The notes below the pieces were generated by a model. It was given only the letters and a program-made list of their open reading frames with translations, was not told the DNA's origin and did not search any database. From Bugulina stolonifera (taxonomy: Eukaryota; Bryozoa; Gymnolaemata; Cheilostomatida; Bugulidae): a DNA stretch of 64,000 nucleotides. The stretch covers positions 17,629,072-17,693,071 of the forward strand of contig OW285189.1 of the NCBI GenBank assembly GCA_935421135.1, in the 5' to 3' direction. The position numbers and the translations under genes are program-made. This document shows, piece after piece, positions 50,901 to 64,000 of the stretch (the first letter of the stretch is position 1; each line of letters starts with the position of its first letter).

Positions 50901-53312
50901 CTAACTCTAACTCAGTTTCACAGTGTTATACCAGCAGTTAATCTATTGATATAGATATGTGCAGATCCTTGGCATGGTTCTCAAGGAGCTGGGGTTTTCA
51001 AACTGTGTACTACACTCGATGACAAGACAACAGCTGCGGCTAGAGGCCATGGCACTGTTCAAGTCTCATAAGGTGAGAATCCTCGTAGCGACAGATTTGG
51101 CTAGTCGAGGTCTAGATATCCCTACAGTGGACCTTGTCATCAACCACAGTGTACCCACCCGACCTCAGGACTATATACACAGAGTTGGTAGAACGGCAAG
51201 AGCAGGTGGGTCTACTATGAACTCTCAGTATACTGCGTCTTATAGCCTTTAATCAGTTTTGGATTGCTTTGTTGTTGTTAGCTTTTCGTCATTTCCATTA
51301 GGAAAACTTGCTGTGTGGGATATCTTTTGGCATTAGATGAAGAATCTTTGTCTTCAAGTGCAATGTGAACTTATTTCATGATATGCTACTCTGCGACTGA
51401 TAGCTGTTTGAATTCTTGGAGTGACGCTAGTGCATGTGCCTTCATGTGGGGATGTAGGTGAACTGTTATAAACAATGTGTATTATCTATATACAGGTAGA
51501 GTTGGTAAAGCCATCACTCTAGTCTCCCAGTTTGATGTGAAGCTAGTCCAGGCTGTAGAAGAAAAAATAAGTAAGTAGTAATATTACAAAGTACAATATA
51601 TTACTCTAATATAATATACCATAATACAAAGTATGCTGTGTGGATCCATGTGTAATACATAAAGCTTATGCAGGAATATGTTTACTATATAGTTCAGGTA
51701 TTATAGTGGTGATCTAATTCTACTGAATTATACTGATAGTACTCTCAAGTTTTGTCTGTTCTCCTAGACTGCATGTGTATTCCTGAAAGTTGTCAACAAG
51801 ATGGGAAGTTGTGCGCTCATGTTCCCCCATAGTTTATTATTTTCCATTCCCAATAAGAATCACCACTCTTAGCTACTAAGACCTACTAATTTGCTGACTT
51901 GTGTGAAATCACTCATGGTGTTTAGTTGCTGACAATGGATTCCTGTTTATCCGCTTTGTATCCTTAGATCACAAATATCTCACATTCACACTAATTTCCA
52001 GCTTTATTCTTATTGGTCAAGTTTGTTACATTTTAGTAGAACCATGGTCAGTCTATCTGTGTAATATGCTTCCTAACTGGTATTACTTTAGTTACATCAT
52101 GCTATCTACCTGTAGATACAAAGCTGGAGGAATATTCTATTGACGAAAAGGAAGTTGGTAAAATATTGCTGCAGGTAGCTGTGGCACGCAGAGAGGCCGA
52201 GATTGTAAGTACATTGTAGTTTTTGCGTGCATAGAAGTCGTTATTTTGGAGTTATCTGCTCCTGATAAAAATGAACTACCAAATTCTGGTCATATCCTAT
52301 CTGTTTCATGTAGATATACCAATCTTGAACTTATTTTCTCTAAAAATTATACAGTCAGCTTGCTGCGGACCAATTTGAGAGATACTGACATTCTCTCTAC
52401 TCATTTTGTTGATTGTTGATGAGTTTTATGATTGAAAATTACTATCTCTATCAACTCCATGAGTCTTTAGTTGAAGTTGGTGGCTAATTCAGCGGATTAT
52501 CATTCTGATCAGTGGTTTCTATTGGATAATGGGGTGTAGACAACCCTTGCCAGACTCTCAGAAATTGTAGATACATTGTATGCGTTTTCACTAGATATTA
52601 TACCAACACCTAAACTGTGTTTGTAGAGACTTGACAATAAAAACTTTGAGGAGCAAAAACAGACACGGAGAAGAATTAGGCAGATTATAGCTGGACAGGT
52701 GAGTTAATGTATATTATTTTATTATTATACGCTAGGTGTAATATGGGAGTTATCTACACGTCCACACACGTTCTGGTATAATATGTTGGTAATACTGTGC
52801 TCTTCTTATGATAGATTGGTTGCAAAAGTTGGCGTGTTGCATTCATCCAACTTGCATGTATTGTGGCATTCATTTCTTCTAAGACTGCTAGAACTCGCAA
52901 AAATATTTCTTCACCCATTCGAACTTGCCATCATTTCTGTGAATTTTTGAAAACAACAGTTGATTTCAAAGTAATGTACTAGTGATGGGCTGCTGATTGT
53001 CACACTCACTACTGTTGACTCCGAATTGAAGGCCAGGGCGACTCAACTTCAGCTGCAATGTGTTGGCGATGCATTTTATCACTGAGTGTGATATATTGGA
53101 AGGGTTGCTAAAGTGACTAAGGTGCCTGAGGCTAATATACAGTGGTAACCATGGTAACATATATCTTATTACAGGACCCGGACGAAGAGGATCGACTAAG
53201 AGAGAAGCGACTGAAATTGAAGAGAGATGAAGGGATTAAGAAGGCTAGGGAGAGAGACGCCAAGCGGAAGGCAGAAGAGGAAAGCCAGCAAGAGTTATCC
53301 GGGACCACATGA
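47907..53312 (+). CDS. DDX49: DEAD-box ATP-dependent RNA helicase DDX49 (Dbp8-like)
   Basis: Nucleolar helicase family used in pre-rRNA processing. Ten exons: 47907-48045, 48616-48825, 49063-49184, 49326-49510, 49924-50064, 50955-51205, 51496-51570, 52116-52204, 52627-52698 and 53175-53312, which sum to 1,422 nt and 473 residues (human 483). Motifs in order: Q-motif [11 protein letters not shown] with TEIQ, Walker [25 protein letters not shown] in [12 protein letters not shown] in [25 protein letters not shown] and [10 protein letters not shown]. The C-terminus is a charged helix ([20 protein letters not shown]). All junctions are GT-AG with phases that close. Dbp8/DDX49 is preferred over other DEAD families from EKVKDAYLV-like spacing (here [12 protein letters not shown]) and total length. 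Confidence 0.95.
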
Positions 53313-56292
53313 GTTGCTCGATCCGGGCTGCAGGTATGAATTCCCTGCATGGAAGAGCTCTGTTAAGTTATTCGGCACAAAATATGTGTACATATGGATG
53401 TATTGGGGTTGCCTCCCACGTTCTCTTATGGGTAACATTGTAAAAACTATTATACAACACAATATTTGAATAGCAACAACCATGGGTTCATTGAACATTA
53501 CCTAATAATAATTAATTATATTAGCTGGTGGCATGTGATTGTCTAGCACGATGCAGTGCTGCCTCTAGTTAGTAACAATAAAGATGGCAAACCAACAATG
53601 CACTTGGACCGAGGGTGCTACAGGTATAGCAGCCTTTCTCCCATTTTATTGATTTGCCATTGATTTCATGTATTATGAGGCAGTAATGAGTAAAAGGCGG
53701 ATATTGATACCATGTCAAGAATATCTGACATTATTTTAGTCAAGTTACGAAATTGTTTGTTTGTGTACGCTGCTGGATATTTTAGCGGTAACCAAAACTG
53801 CTTTTTTTTGTAACCAAAACTGCCGTATTTTTGTACAGGATTTGAAATGTATTGTGTCTTATTAATTCCTGTCATCTATTATTTTGATACCACTTGTCTA
53901 TAAAGTTATTTTGTTTAGCTTACATGTAAATGACTAGCTTACATGTAAATGACTACGCTAATAAATTATGGGACATCTGTATAACCTTCCAGGACGGCTT
54001 TTTCAAATTCTTCCATTCTGGGTTTTAGCAAACAGATAATTTTAGCACCTGCTAGCTCCTTCAATCCGTGATTTAATGATGATGTTGGCAGTGGTTTCAG
54101 GTGTATGAACTGTGTACCAAGTTCTATACTACATGGATGTATGATGCATAGCCTACATTGTATGTTTATGTTGCTATGGCCATTAGGGAGTTTCACATTA
54201 TATATTCAAAGGCAGAGGTGAAAAGAACTTAGAAACAATGTTTTTGCACTGACGACTGTGCTCCACTGTTGGTTTTTAAACATTTTTGCAGACAGTATCA
54301 TCTCCTGTTTCACATGTTATAACTAGATAAATAAGTACTCTCTTTCTACGCAAGTCCATAGCTAGTTCGGATGGGCCCACCATTTATTAGTATTTGAAAA
54401 TTCCTCCTAATATTACTCACATGTTGAGGATCGAACACTGTCCATATACTATTCAAAATATGCCACTGAGGCTAATCCTTCAATGAAACTTAGAGGACTC
54501 GTTGTATTAGCTACAGTTTGCTAAAATTAATCAAGTGTTAAAATACCTCCGTCAACAGCCGCTAAATTTAGCTTCCTGATTCTAAAATGTTATGATAAAA
54601 ATATCCTATTGATTGCGGCAATATTTGTTTTAACTGATGGAGTGTTATATGCATTCAAATACGAAGGAATCAAAGTTTCAACAGTTTGACTAGGATTTTG
54701 AGGTCACACATACCGTATTGTAATCTTTGATTTCTTTGTGGAGTCTCTATTTTCAAGGCTATAATTTGTCCGAACCTTGTATACTAATAGCCATGTGCAT
54801 ATGAAATGTCTTAAGTGAGATTTTGTAAAAGACAACCACTTGATAATAGGAATAACCGTTTGGCAAATGGTGCTACGCAGTTAGTATACCATAGTTGATT
54901 AAGCTGCTTTTTAAGTTTTGCTTCAAAAACTCTAGATCTGACTGGGCCAGGAAATGTAACAGGAATGTGAGAGAAGACTTCCAATACTTTCATGTTACTG
55001 GATAAGTAAATATATACACAAAAACCTTACAAAATCCCCATTTGATTTATTTTCAAATTTTCGCAGCAAGGTTGTGTGTAATGCACTCCTTTATTCTTAT
55101 TTAAAACAAGGTTGAATTTACTTGGTGCAATAATAATAAGATAACAATTATCATATTATTATGCATTTATGGTATTTATACAACATGTACCTGGGTATAT
55201 CAATATTTCATATGCTTGTATGATTATAAAATGCTTTATTTAATTTAAATTTTATATTAAGAGGTTCAAATCAAAGCCCTATGAAAGAGGTATTATGGGA
55301 TAGGTACATTAAGAAATGGAATAATGACTAATTAAATTACAAACTCAGACTAACAAAAGCCTCTCTTAGCTCAAAGGCAAATACTATGCTCCATATTGAC
55401 AACAAATATTAACATAAGGTGGAAATTAAATTTTCTCAATGCGATTACTTTGCATTTGACCAGTGAAAGCCGAGAGAAGGTTCTCTGCTAAGAAAATGAA
55501 TAATGTGTTTTGGTAGACTGCAGCTACTTCTCAACCAGGTTAGTGGACCATCAGCTATTCATATTTATTGTTTTTTTAAAAAAATGTTTTATTAATTTGC
55601 AGAAATGGTCCGGCAGGCAGAATGAGGCTCTGGTGATTTTTAATTTTCTCACAAAAGGATATAATACATCTCAAGCATAGACATGTAAACATAATGTGTA
55701 CCCAAGTATAACATGGATAATGCTATGATTTACATAGATCCATATTCTTCCGTTTAGATGTCATGTATCTTTTCCAACACATTTATGCGCATTAATTTAA
55801 AAAGCCCATCTAATTAGAATGCTGAATTGTTAGTCTGGTATGAATAAGTTGATAGCTAACTAGATAATATGGCAATATGAAATATCTGATTTTTTATGCA
55901 TGAATCTGGTAATCAATCTTTATATTGTTTTAGTGTATTCTGTTTTGCATATTTATACAATAGGTGTTATTTGACTACACAATATTCGCTCCTTCTTCGC
56001 CATAGAAATATTGACCAACAGTATCAGTAAATCTATCAAGGCAGAGAGTCATTACTAATGCTGCTCACAGCTTACCGATTATGCTGCCGACTTCATACTG
56101 ATGAAATACTTGTAAGGATAAAGGCATTTTATACTACATCAGTGGCACAGTTTCATTTCCTACAACCAACGACGACGTAGCTCTACTGCGGAATTGTGTG
56201 GAAGAGTCGAGAGGTTGTGATCTGTCTAAATAGGGATATACATCTGAGGATTATAACAACTATCTAGGTCTACGGACACTTGGTGCTATGAT
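53313..56292. other. Intergenic region downstream of DDX49
   Basis: After the DDX49 3' UTR, this is about 2.7 kb of AT-rich sequence with no coding exon, RNA gene or clear repeat family. The right end should contain the promoter of the gene starting at 56293. Confidence 0.4.
53577..53582 (+). terminator. Poly(A) signal AATAAA of DDX49
   Basis: Canonical hexamer about 265 bases after the stop codon in otherwise featureless DNA. Confidence 0.45.
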
Positions 56293-57858
56293 ATGAGTGA
56301 AGAAAACGCAGCTCCGAAGTCTGAGGTTTGTATTGGTGCTGGTAAATGAAGTACAAAGTTACACTGAAGAAAGTTGAACTTTCATTTCATTTAGTTCCAA
56401 ATGGTTTGTTGACTCTAGAGATCCAAGTTCTTTAGCAACATGGAAAAAATTAAGGTAAAGCCTACTGTTTTATGAAACTTGCAGCTTGCAGTCCAAACTT
56501 AAAATTCAAGTTTTGGCACATGAAGTTGTTAGTTTGAAAAAGAAAAAAATGCAGAAGGAGTTGTCCTTCCATAGAAATTTTGTTGAGCTGCTGCTCAGTT
56601 CATCTTCATTTTTTAATAAGAAAAGTAGTTTAATATACATGTAAAGTTTTGTAGCATTTCGTAGTACACTTTTGTTGGTGACCACACGTCATGTTAAAAG
56701 TTGAACGCAGTGTTGGGTATGGATTATTGAATGAGTGAATGTTGCGAGAATAGTAGTTTGCTAGATTTTGGCTTACTGTATTTGCTACAGCTGATTTTGG
56801 GTGTTCTACATGTATGTCCAATATAAGTAGCCAAAAAGATCAGTTTTAAACCCTGTCGCGTTGCAAATTCTAAACTACTCGAGTTTAAAATGTGCTTGAA
56901 TAAGCTAGTAAAGGGCAGACTATTGATTAAAGTGCCTTGGTGAAATCCATATGCTGCTATTGCTACCAGTTGCTACCCCCTACTATGCTAATACAGCTAC
57001 CTAGCCTTTTACATTATTTACGAAACTTCTATACTCGAGGCTTTGACCCTTACTTATATTGATCAAAATTGTCACCATACTAGTGTGTATATATAATACT
57101 TCTCTTTACCGAGGAAGCTTTAAAGGATTTTAAATTGTAAGCTTGTAATGCTTTAGCCCATTACACTATACTACAATATCCATGACCTCTAATGGTATGA
57201 GCGGCGACTTTAGAGTTCATAGCTCACGCTACAGTGTTTTTAATGAAAACATATCAAGCTTTATCATGATGTAATAGAAAAAGTGAACAATATTACACTT
57301 CTTTGTTGAATATAGAAAAGGATATTTTTAAATGTTGATTTTAGTAACAAATACATCAATTAGCCAGTTGTTATGTGTATGAGTGTACACGCAACCCTAG
57401 CCATATTTGAACAATGTTTAGTGTATTTTTTGAAAACGAGCATCCCTTTTTTCGAATTTGATTCAACTAAAAACTAATCTGAGGTTTGGGGAGTCATATC
57501 TCATGAGAACCAACTTTCCATGACTGCTCTTTCGTGCTTTCCTAGAGTTTCCCGGCATTATTCTGTAGCCATATTAATTCCCCAGGCGTGATCGAAACTG
57601 AAGACATATGACAATATTTGATGGAAAAGAGTTTATTGATAACAGAGATATATACATGTATATTTTCATCCCTACTAAAAGTAATTTTCAACTTTCTGTT
57701 TTGCACAACGTTGATATCCTTGTTTTATCAGGATGCTGATGCGGAAAGGCTCAACGGATATTTATACCGGCAGCATACCAGGGATTTCCTGTTTACCAAT
57801 GCCGAGTGGGAGGATGACACAAAGAAAGAGATTGACAAAAATTTTGTGCAAGATTTTA
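56293..57858 (+). CDS. First two coding exons of an unidentified gene (partial)
   Basis: Exon 1 (56293-56325) reads MSEENAAPKSE and ends at a GT donor in phase 0. Exon 2 (57732-57858) follows TTTTATCAG and reads DADAERLNGYLYRQHTRDFL then NAEWEDDTKKEIDKNF before a GTAAGT donor in phase 1. The acidic start and helical exon look genuinely coding, and the splice phases agree. I do not recognise the family. The remaining exons are not evident in the following 6 kb, so either a long intron follows or they lie outside the window. Confidence 0.6.
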
Positions 57859-60800
57859 GTAAGTGAAATTCGTCTCTAGATTTTGAATATATTATTTGTA
57901 TTTTATTTTATAGTTTTTGCTTGTGGTGGAGATGGAATGGTATAATCATGGTATGTAGCCACTGTTTCAAACCCCAATGATTCCAGTAACATGTTAGGAG
58001 CCATCAGATAGAATGAGAAAACTGTGATAACATTGTTATAGTATATAACTTCATTCCTGATGGCTCCTGATTATCTCTAATAATCTAGCAAGTAACACTC
58101 CTGCTGCTAGTTCTTAGTTATTAGCATATTTCTAGAGGAAATATTTGAGTTTGATTATCTAGATGTGTGTCTCAGTATAAGTATCCGAGAGTGTAGTGAC
58201 TTAAACTCCATCTCAGTGAAATTTATGTGAATCTTAACCTCCTGATTGACAAGTGATCAAATCTGCTGACTAAACATGAAATTTGTTAAAGCTTGTTCTT
58301 TTGTGACTCAGTCTAGTCAAAGGTCTACCCAACCTTTTGTATTTGATTGTTGTTTATAATAACAAATGTATGCTCTCTGGTTGTCAAGTGGGAGTTATGT
58401 CTCTTGTGTTCAGTCAATAAATACAATAGCCTTAGCAAACACTATTGTATAGGTATTAAATTATGCAATATAGGAACTGCTAACTGCTATATACACTAAT
58501 TACTGAGGATAATATTATCATCAAATATATTTAATGAGATCTTATAACAACTAGTAGACTGTATGAAATATTAGATGTGAAATAAGGTAGTTGCTCTTGT
58601 TAATCCTTGCAGTCAATTTACATCATATTATTTTATTTCAGCGTTGGTTCTATGCCCTCAAATATAGATGTAGTAGGGGGGGGGGGGGGTGGACATGTTG
58701 ATAATCAACTGTCGAACTCTGTGTTCATGATCTCAGTCAAGTCTACACACTCACCTTGCCAACTATATTTAGTCATACTTTCTGCTCCTCCATTGCTCTC
58801 CCTCGTTGGTTAGTTCTGTTCACTTGGTATACTGGTCTCAATTCTCTAAGCTGGTTGGGTACAATTTGCAGTAGACTACTATGATGATTCTCTGATGATA
58901 TCTGTAGAAAATACAGTGTCTAATAAGACTTCTGGTTGTACATTGTAATTATTCCAAGGTTTCAAGGTAGTTTGCGGGCTGAAGGTACATAGAAGAGAAT
59001 TAGTTCCTTTCTACCTACCAATTACACCCATTGCATGAATTGGTCTGGTTGGCGCTATGGACCATTAGTAAAAAATATTTTCCTAGTGTCAATATATTTG
59101 TGTTTATTATTGAGTAACAGCTGTGTGGATCACTTTCTACAAGTTAATCAATTCCAGTATGTAACACTCTGTAGACAGACAACTCCCCTACACGATAACT
59201 TTGTCGTTCTGGTTGGTAACTACAACCGATCATCATTGGAAATTGTTTAATCCTGAATATTTTGTAGAAGCCGATGATAACCTATAAGTAGACACTGTCT
59301 ATTCTTTGAAAAAGAAGTTATTCAAAAATTATTGTAAAAGCACATGGTAGTAGCATTTTAGGATCTCGTCTTGAGAGCAATAAAAAAACATGTTTCTATT
59401 ATGTAATAGACCTAAACAAAATTGACTTCTACGTGGCACTGAGAAGTTGTAATCATGTTTAGAAGATTCAGAAGTTCCGTATCAAGATACATAAATAGCA
59501 CTAGTGTATAAGTGTCATAATTATATCATACATATATTAGCATGAGTGGAAATACCTGCACTTATTATTTACTCCCTACCTATCAATATAGAAGTGATTT
59601 ACCCTGCACTACTACACATACAGTATTATCTCACACTTTATAATTGACTTTACAGTGTTGATTTACTGTAACTATGTTGCTAATTTTAGTAGTTATCCTT
59701 AGCTCATTACTAAAGTACGACATGGAAAGTTTATTATCTTATTTATACACCTTTATATTACTAAATGATTTAGTAAGGGAAGTTATTAGCTATTAATTTG
59801 TTTATATTTCGATAGGCACTAGTTACTCAGCTTCAATTAAGACCAGGAATTCGTCTCAATCCGCTTGTATGTTGAACATGTGCTTAGTCTTATTAATATA
59901 ATGCAGTTTTTAAGATCATCAGCTACATCTAAAGCTTACACCAATCCATCACATGGCTTGTACTTTTGCCATTTATAATGTTTCCCTTTGAGTTTATTAC
60001 AACATAGGATAAGAGTTATTTAGATAACCAATCTGTCTATTATCCATTCCTTCAGTTCATGGAAATTCTATAATAGGCCAAATAGATTTATTATAACATT
60101 ATATTTTGTATTGATGAGAGTGAATTTAATTAGTGTAGTGGTGAAATAGTGAAAATGGTAGCCTGTCTTTATTGGAATTTATAATATTCTTTGCGAAGAT
60201 ACAAGGTACTGACAACCCAGCTCTAATATTCTCCACCTCTCTGTTGTTTTCTAGACTACTGTTTGGCAGTGGTTTTGAGGCTCGTTGTCAATCGATTAGC
60301 TATTCTTGTGTTTTTAGACCATCATTGTCTCTTTTGTTCATGTATCGGATTTTAGCACTTGCGTACATGGCCAATGACAGGAAAAGCACCAGTTATAATT
60401 GAAGCTTGTTGTACCTGCAGCAATGCAAAATGGCTATTACATTTCAAAGGCTCTCGTTTACATAGAAGAAGTCATTCCAATTGCTGTATATTTGCAATGA
60501 AGCAAAAACTAGCTTATTATATCTTTTGAGTCAGCTGACAATGGCATGTTAAAAACAATGATGGGCATGAATAATTTATAAGAGTTTAATAATTATATTT
60601 ACAATAGCATGAAACAGATCAGGCAGGTTATTATTAGGTATATGCTAGACTTCATAATATTATCCTGCTAAATACAAGTCATCGTGCAGTGTTATCCATG
60701 TACCTGTTAACGCCAATGAGCAATCAATTTGATATCACTCACAATAATAGCTTGTAGAATGAACCACTTTTTCACCCTCAACAAAAGTCAGGAAATCAAT

Positions 60801-63800
60801 GCCGCTAATGTCGTAGTTTTGTGGAGCTGCACATGTAAAGATGGCTCCTAGCTTTTATTGTAGCGTAAAATGATCAACATGCATATTTGAAGTAAAATCT
60901 TTGGCTTTGTATGTGAAAGTTAGCTTTAACTTTTGGATGTATTGACGGCATTTGAGATTGAATTCTCACTGGTCAGGATTCGCAACATGCGAGCCAAGGA
61001 AAGCACTCTATGAGTGATACACTGTAGTAATGTCGGTAACACTCCTTTATTGGTACCACATAACCTAAATCAGTCCTTCCCTCCCTGTGTTTTATTAATA
61101 ACTCTATAATAAGAAAAAGTTCTAAAGTGTTTCTATATTTTTATTTTAAAATTAGCCACCATATTGTTTATAATACCTATCGGTGCAGCAATTAGTTATA
61201 GCTGACATAAAGAGACTGGTTTGCAGAATATCAATATAACTAGCCATAAACTAGATTACTATATACATGTACTTTGTGAAAGTACATACTGCCAGTTATT
61301 AATAACAGTGGGATAGCAGAATTATACATCATCTAATAAATTATTCCTCATCAATTCAGTCTGATTGTTCATAATGATAGCAGCATTCCCATCTGATCTA
61401 TTTATTTAAACGTTAAACAATTATTATCTAACTTCCTGTTATCCACATGCCCTGTCAATATATTCTGCAAGACTTTTCTTCTAATTTTGACTTCTGCCTC
61501 TCAGATGATAACTTTAGATGCATAAATAGGCCTATATTTTATTTAAATTTAATTATTCCAAAATTATTTTGAACACCTGACACTGCTAGTTTTTATTATG
61601 TTGAAAAAACTATTAATTTCCTGAATAGGGTTCACTACAACTTTACCACGTGCAGATGTAGCCAACAAAACTGGGGAATATTGCCATTAACTAAAACCTT
61701 TCGCTACTGTGTCTCAAAGCTATTCTTAGGGATAGAAGCAAACGTTCGAAGGCAGCTACTGCGCAGCCGTACTGCAAGATAGTAAGATATCGTTAGATAA
61801 AGTCTTAATGAGACAGAAACTTTGTGTTCAGCAGCCTCTTTAATTTTAATGTGTCGAAAATTACCAATTTTTATGTGATATTTAAATTAGGTTTCTGTAG
61901 TAACTGAGTAAAATAGACCCACACTAATATCTGCTTAACCCCCTGATACCTGTTTCAGAAAACTCATGCTATATTAGATATAGATATTAAAGTATAATAA
62001 TATGCATGTAGTAATAATATAGATGAAAAGCTTTGCTGATTTTACATTGCTGTTCATATGATTCCTAGCTCTGCTGACTGCACTACACATCTCTGATAAT
62101 ATAAAACATACTGGACTGTATACTGTATAGTATTAGACTGGCAGCCACATCCCACATTGGACTAATGCTCCGCAGCAAAATTGTGATTAGCTATTAGGTA
62201 AGAACAGGGCGCAGAATTTTTCCTATAGTTCACAGTTTTCTGAGTAATATTTTATAAATCGACTTATAGAGAGGAATTAGACTGCATGCAACATATGGTG
62301 AATGTTGATAGTTTAGTGTAGCAACTGTAGACTAATATACATGTACAAATACATGTAGGTATGCGACGTAACTAGAGTAGTGAATGTCTAAAAGTAACAA
62401 ATGACTGGATTTAGGTGAGAGCAATATGAGACATTTGTAACTTTGTTTATATTTCCACTTCGATACAGTTATGGCACATTACTCGGTCAATGTAATTGTG
62501 TTTCGAAAATCAACACTAGCTGTTTTTTTACTTTGGATTCTACACACAGCTGCATTTGTTTTAACGCTAATGCGATTGAATAATTGTTAAAGGTTTTTAA
62601 TGTAATACAAATGAAGCATGGGGTGGTTGAATTTGATTTGATCACCCCTTTTACTTTTCAATATCGGTGTGACAAATCATCACAATGGGCTTTAGTCTTT
62701 GCCTTGTTATTTTATGTTTGTGATTTATTATAATATACCTGCAAACTCTCATATGAACAGATTACTGTTGACTGTTCTTATATACATGTAGAGAGTATAT
62801 ACCACTGCTGCCATATATTGAATGTACGTAACTAGCGCTGCCTTCACACAATTCCAACGCTCCACATCTGATTATCAGCGATATCAGGTTTTTTTAAATA
62901 TGCATATAATCGTGTCAGTGTTATAATATAACTGGTGTGGAATTATTGTACCTGCATTAGTATGTAGTAATTACGAGCTGCATGTACATGTACTAAGCAG
63001 TTATTGGATTATGCTAGCTGCTTAACATTACTTCTCTAGTTCCTTCAGGTAAGTCACCTTTGCAAACTAACTTAGCAGTTCCGTAATTAGAGTAGGCCAC
63101 TATGACACTCATTTAACACATCGGCTATGACTTTGATTGACTCCAACTGGATTGTGGGTAGTTTACTTTCACCATCTTTTCTTCATCATGTGATAGCCTA
63201 TCCGTAGATCAGTTGTTAGGACAGGGACAATAATGTGACAATGACAGAGCTAATGGTGAGGTGAGATACAGTTAATGGTCTCTACTATTGATCATGGTTC
63301 AAGGCGGCGACACAGAAAGGATATATTTACATTTTATAATATGCATGTTGGGAACAAGAATGATATGAGCAGTAGTTGCGTGAAGGCTGTGGGCTAAGTT
63401 CGCCATTATGTTGCTTGACAATGTAATAGTCTCTGGGGAGAAATTGGTGATATTTGCTAGCATACGTACTCGTTGGTTTGTATCCGAGCTTGCATTTTCG
63501 TGTGAACTATTGCTTTTGGCTACCATTTGCAATGCAGTTGATGAAGAAACAGTTGATTGAATTATCTCACTGTGTACAAACGTGCACATAGAGCATGCTC
63601 ATCAACTTGCTCTGGATTAGAATGTTAACTTCATCGATTCCTATTAGACATCATTTGGCAACTGCACCATGTTGAGGCGCAAGGAACGTCACAGGTTACT
63701 GTGGCAAAGATATCTTAAAAACCTTAGAAACGGTAAAATAATTGCAGATTTCTTCCCTTGCGTTATCTAGAGTTTAGTTCTTAAGTATTCGGTAGAATTA

Positions 63801-64000
63801 CATATTTCTGCGAAAGGTGTTATATGGGTTATTCGGGACAGGTCAAGTTTTATTGCAGTTTCTTTATTAGTAGCTGATGCGGATACTTGTTTAACTCACT
63901 GCTCGTGCCAAAAGTGGATAAGTATTTCATGTTGCTGACTAGTGCTGTTCTTCTTTACCCTTTGATTCAACAATAGGCATACAAATTGCAGAATAGAATA
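57859..64000. other. Long AT-rich stretch, intron or intergenic
   Basis: No exon with similarity to a known protein is visible. A run of about 13-14 G interrupts it at about 58677-58690. A short coding-like start at 63670 (MLRRKERHRLLWQRYLKNLR, then GGTAAA) and a 96-codon minus-strand frame at 63299-63589 are the only candidates, both weak. Confidence 0.4.

Noticed and set aside
58677..58690. Homopolymer G run
   Set aside because: Simple homopolymer, a common assembly or slippage feature; no function implied.
63299..63589. Minus-strand 96-codon frame with NITNFSPETITLSSNIMANL
   Set aside because: No homologue recognised and no supporting splice structure; possibly a chance frame.
63670..63734. 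Possible first exon MLRRKERHRLLWQRYLKNLR followed by GGTAAA
   Set aside because: Too short and no downstream exon in the window to support it.

Overview
This is a window of animal nuclear DNA. It is AT-rich, its genes carry many GT-AG introns, and it encodes typical metazoan housekeeping proteins. The abundance of short ATGTACAT-type words and the modest introns would suit an early-branching animal such as a sponge, but the taxon is an inference and I cannot prove it from the sequence. Layout: (1) 0.8-18.8 kb, minus strand, a class II phosphoinositide 3-kinase gene of about 33 exons. It has a long disordered N-terminus rich in endocytic motifs, then Ras-binding, C2, helical and kinase domains, then PX and a C-terminal C2. 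(2) 21.7-24.6 kb, minus strand, and 35.4-37.6 kb, plus strand, two paralogous secreted, probably GPI-anchored, two-Ig-domain proteins with identical intron phases, facing away from each other. (3) Between them lies a 7,871-bp Polinton/Maverick-type element (25418-33288) with long terminal inverted repeats and a perfect 6-bp target duplication, GTTGTG. It carries a chromodomain integrase, penton-like and major capsid proteins, an adenain-like protease, three small virion-type ORFs and the C-terminal remnant of a packaging ATPase. No DNA polymerase B is visible. The element sits inside a coding exon of a small host gene, whose reading frame becomes continuous again when the element and one target copy are removed. 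(4) 39.7-43.0 kb, minus strand, proteasome subunit PSMD3, which shares a 284-bp divergent promoter with a plus-strand histone H2A.Z gene (43.2-46.3 kb). (5) 47.9-53.3 kb, plus strand, the DEAD-box helicase DDX49, preceded by a truncated duplicate of its own intron 2 and exon 3. (6) From 56.3 kb, plus strand, the first two exons of an unidentified gene. The last 6 kb shows no gene I can defend.  How the parts relate: the cellular genes are independent housekeeping or surface-protein loci. The notable biology is in the middle: a short, apparently recent, partly decayed virus-like transposon that broke a host exon and lies between two immunoglobulin genes showing a patch of near-identity that looks like gene conversion. 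For the PSMD3, H2A.Z, DDX49 and two Ig genes I placed every splice site by reading-frame closure, and the totals come out divisible by three. Kinase exon edges are exact only for the first four exons; the rest are approximate.
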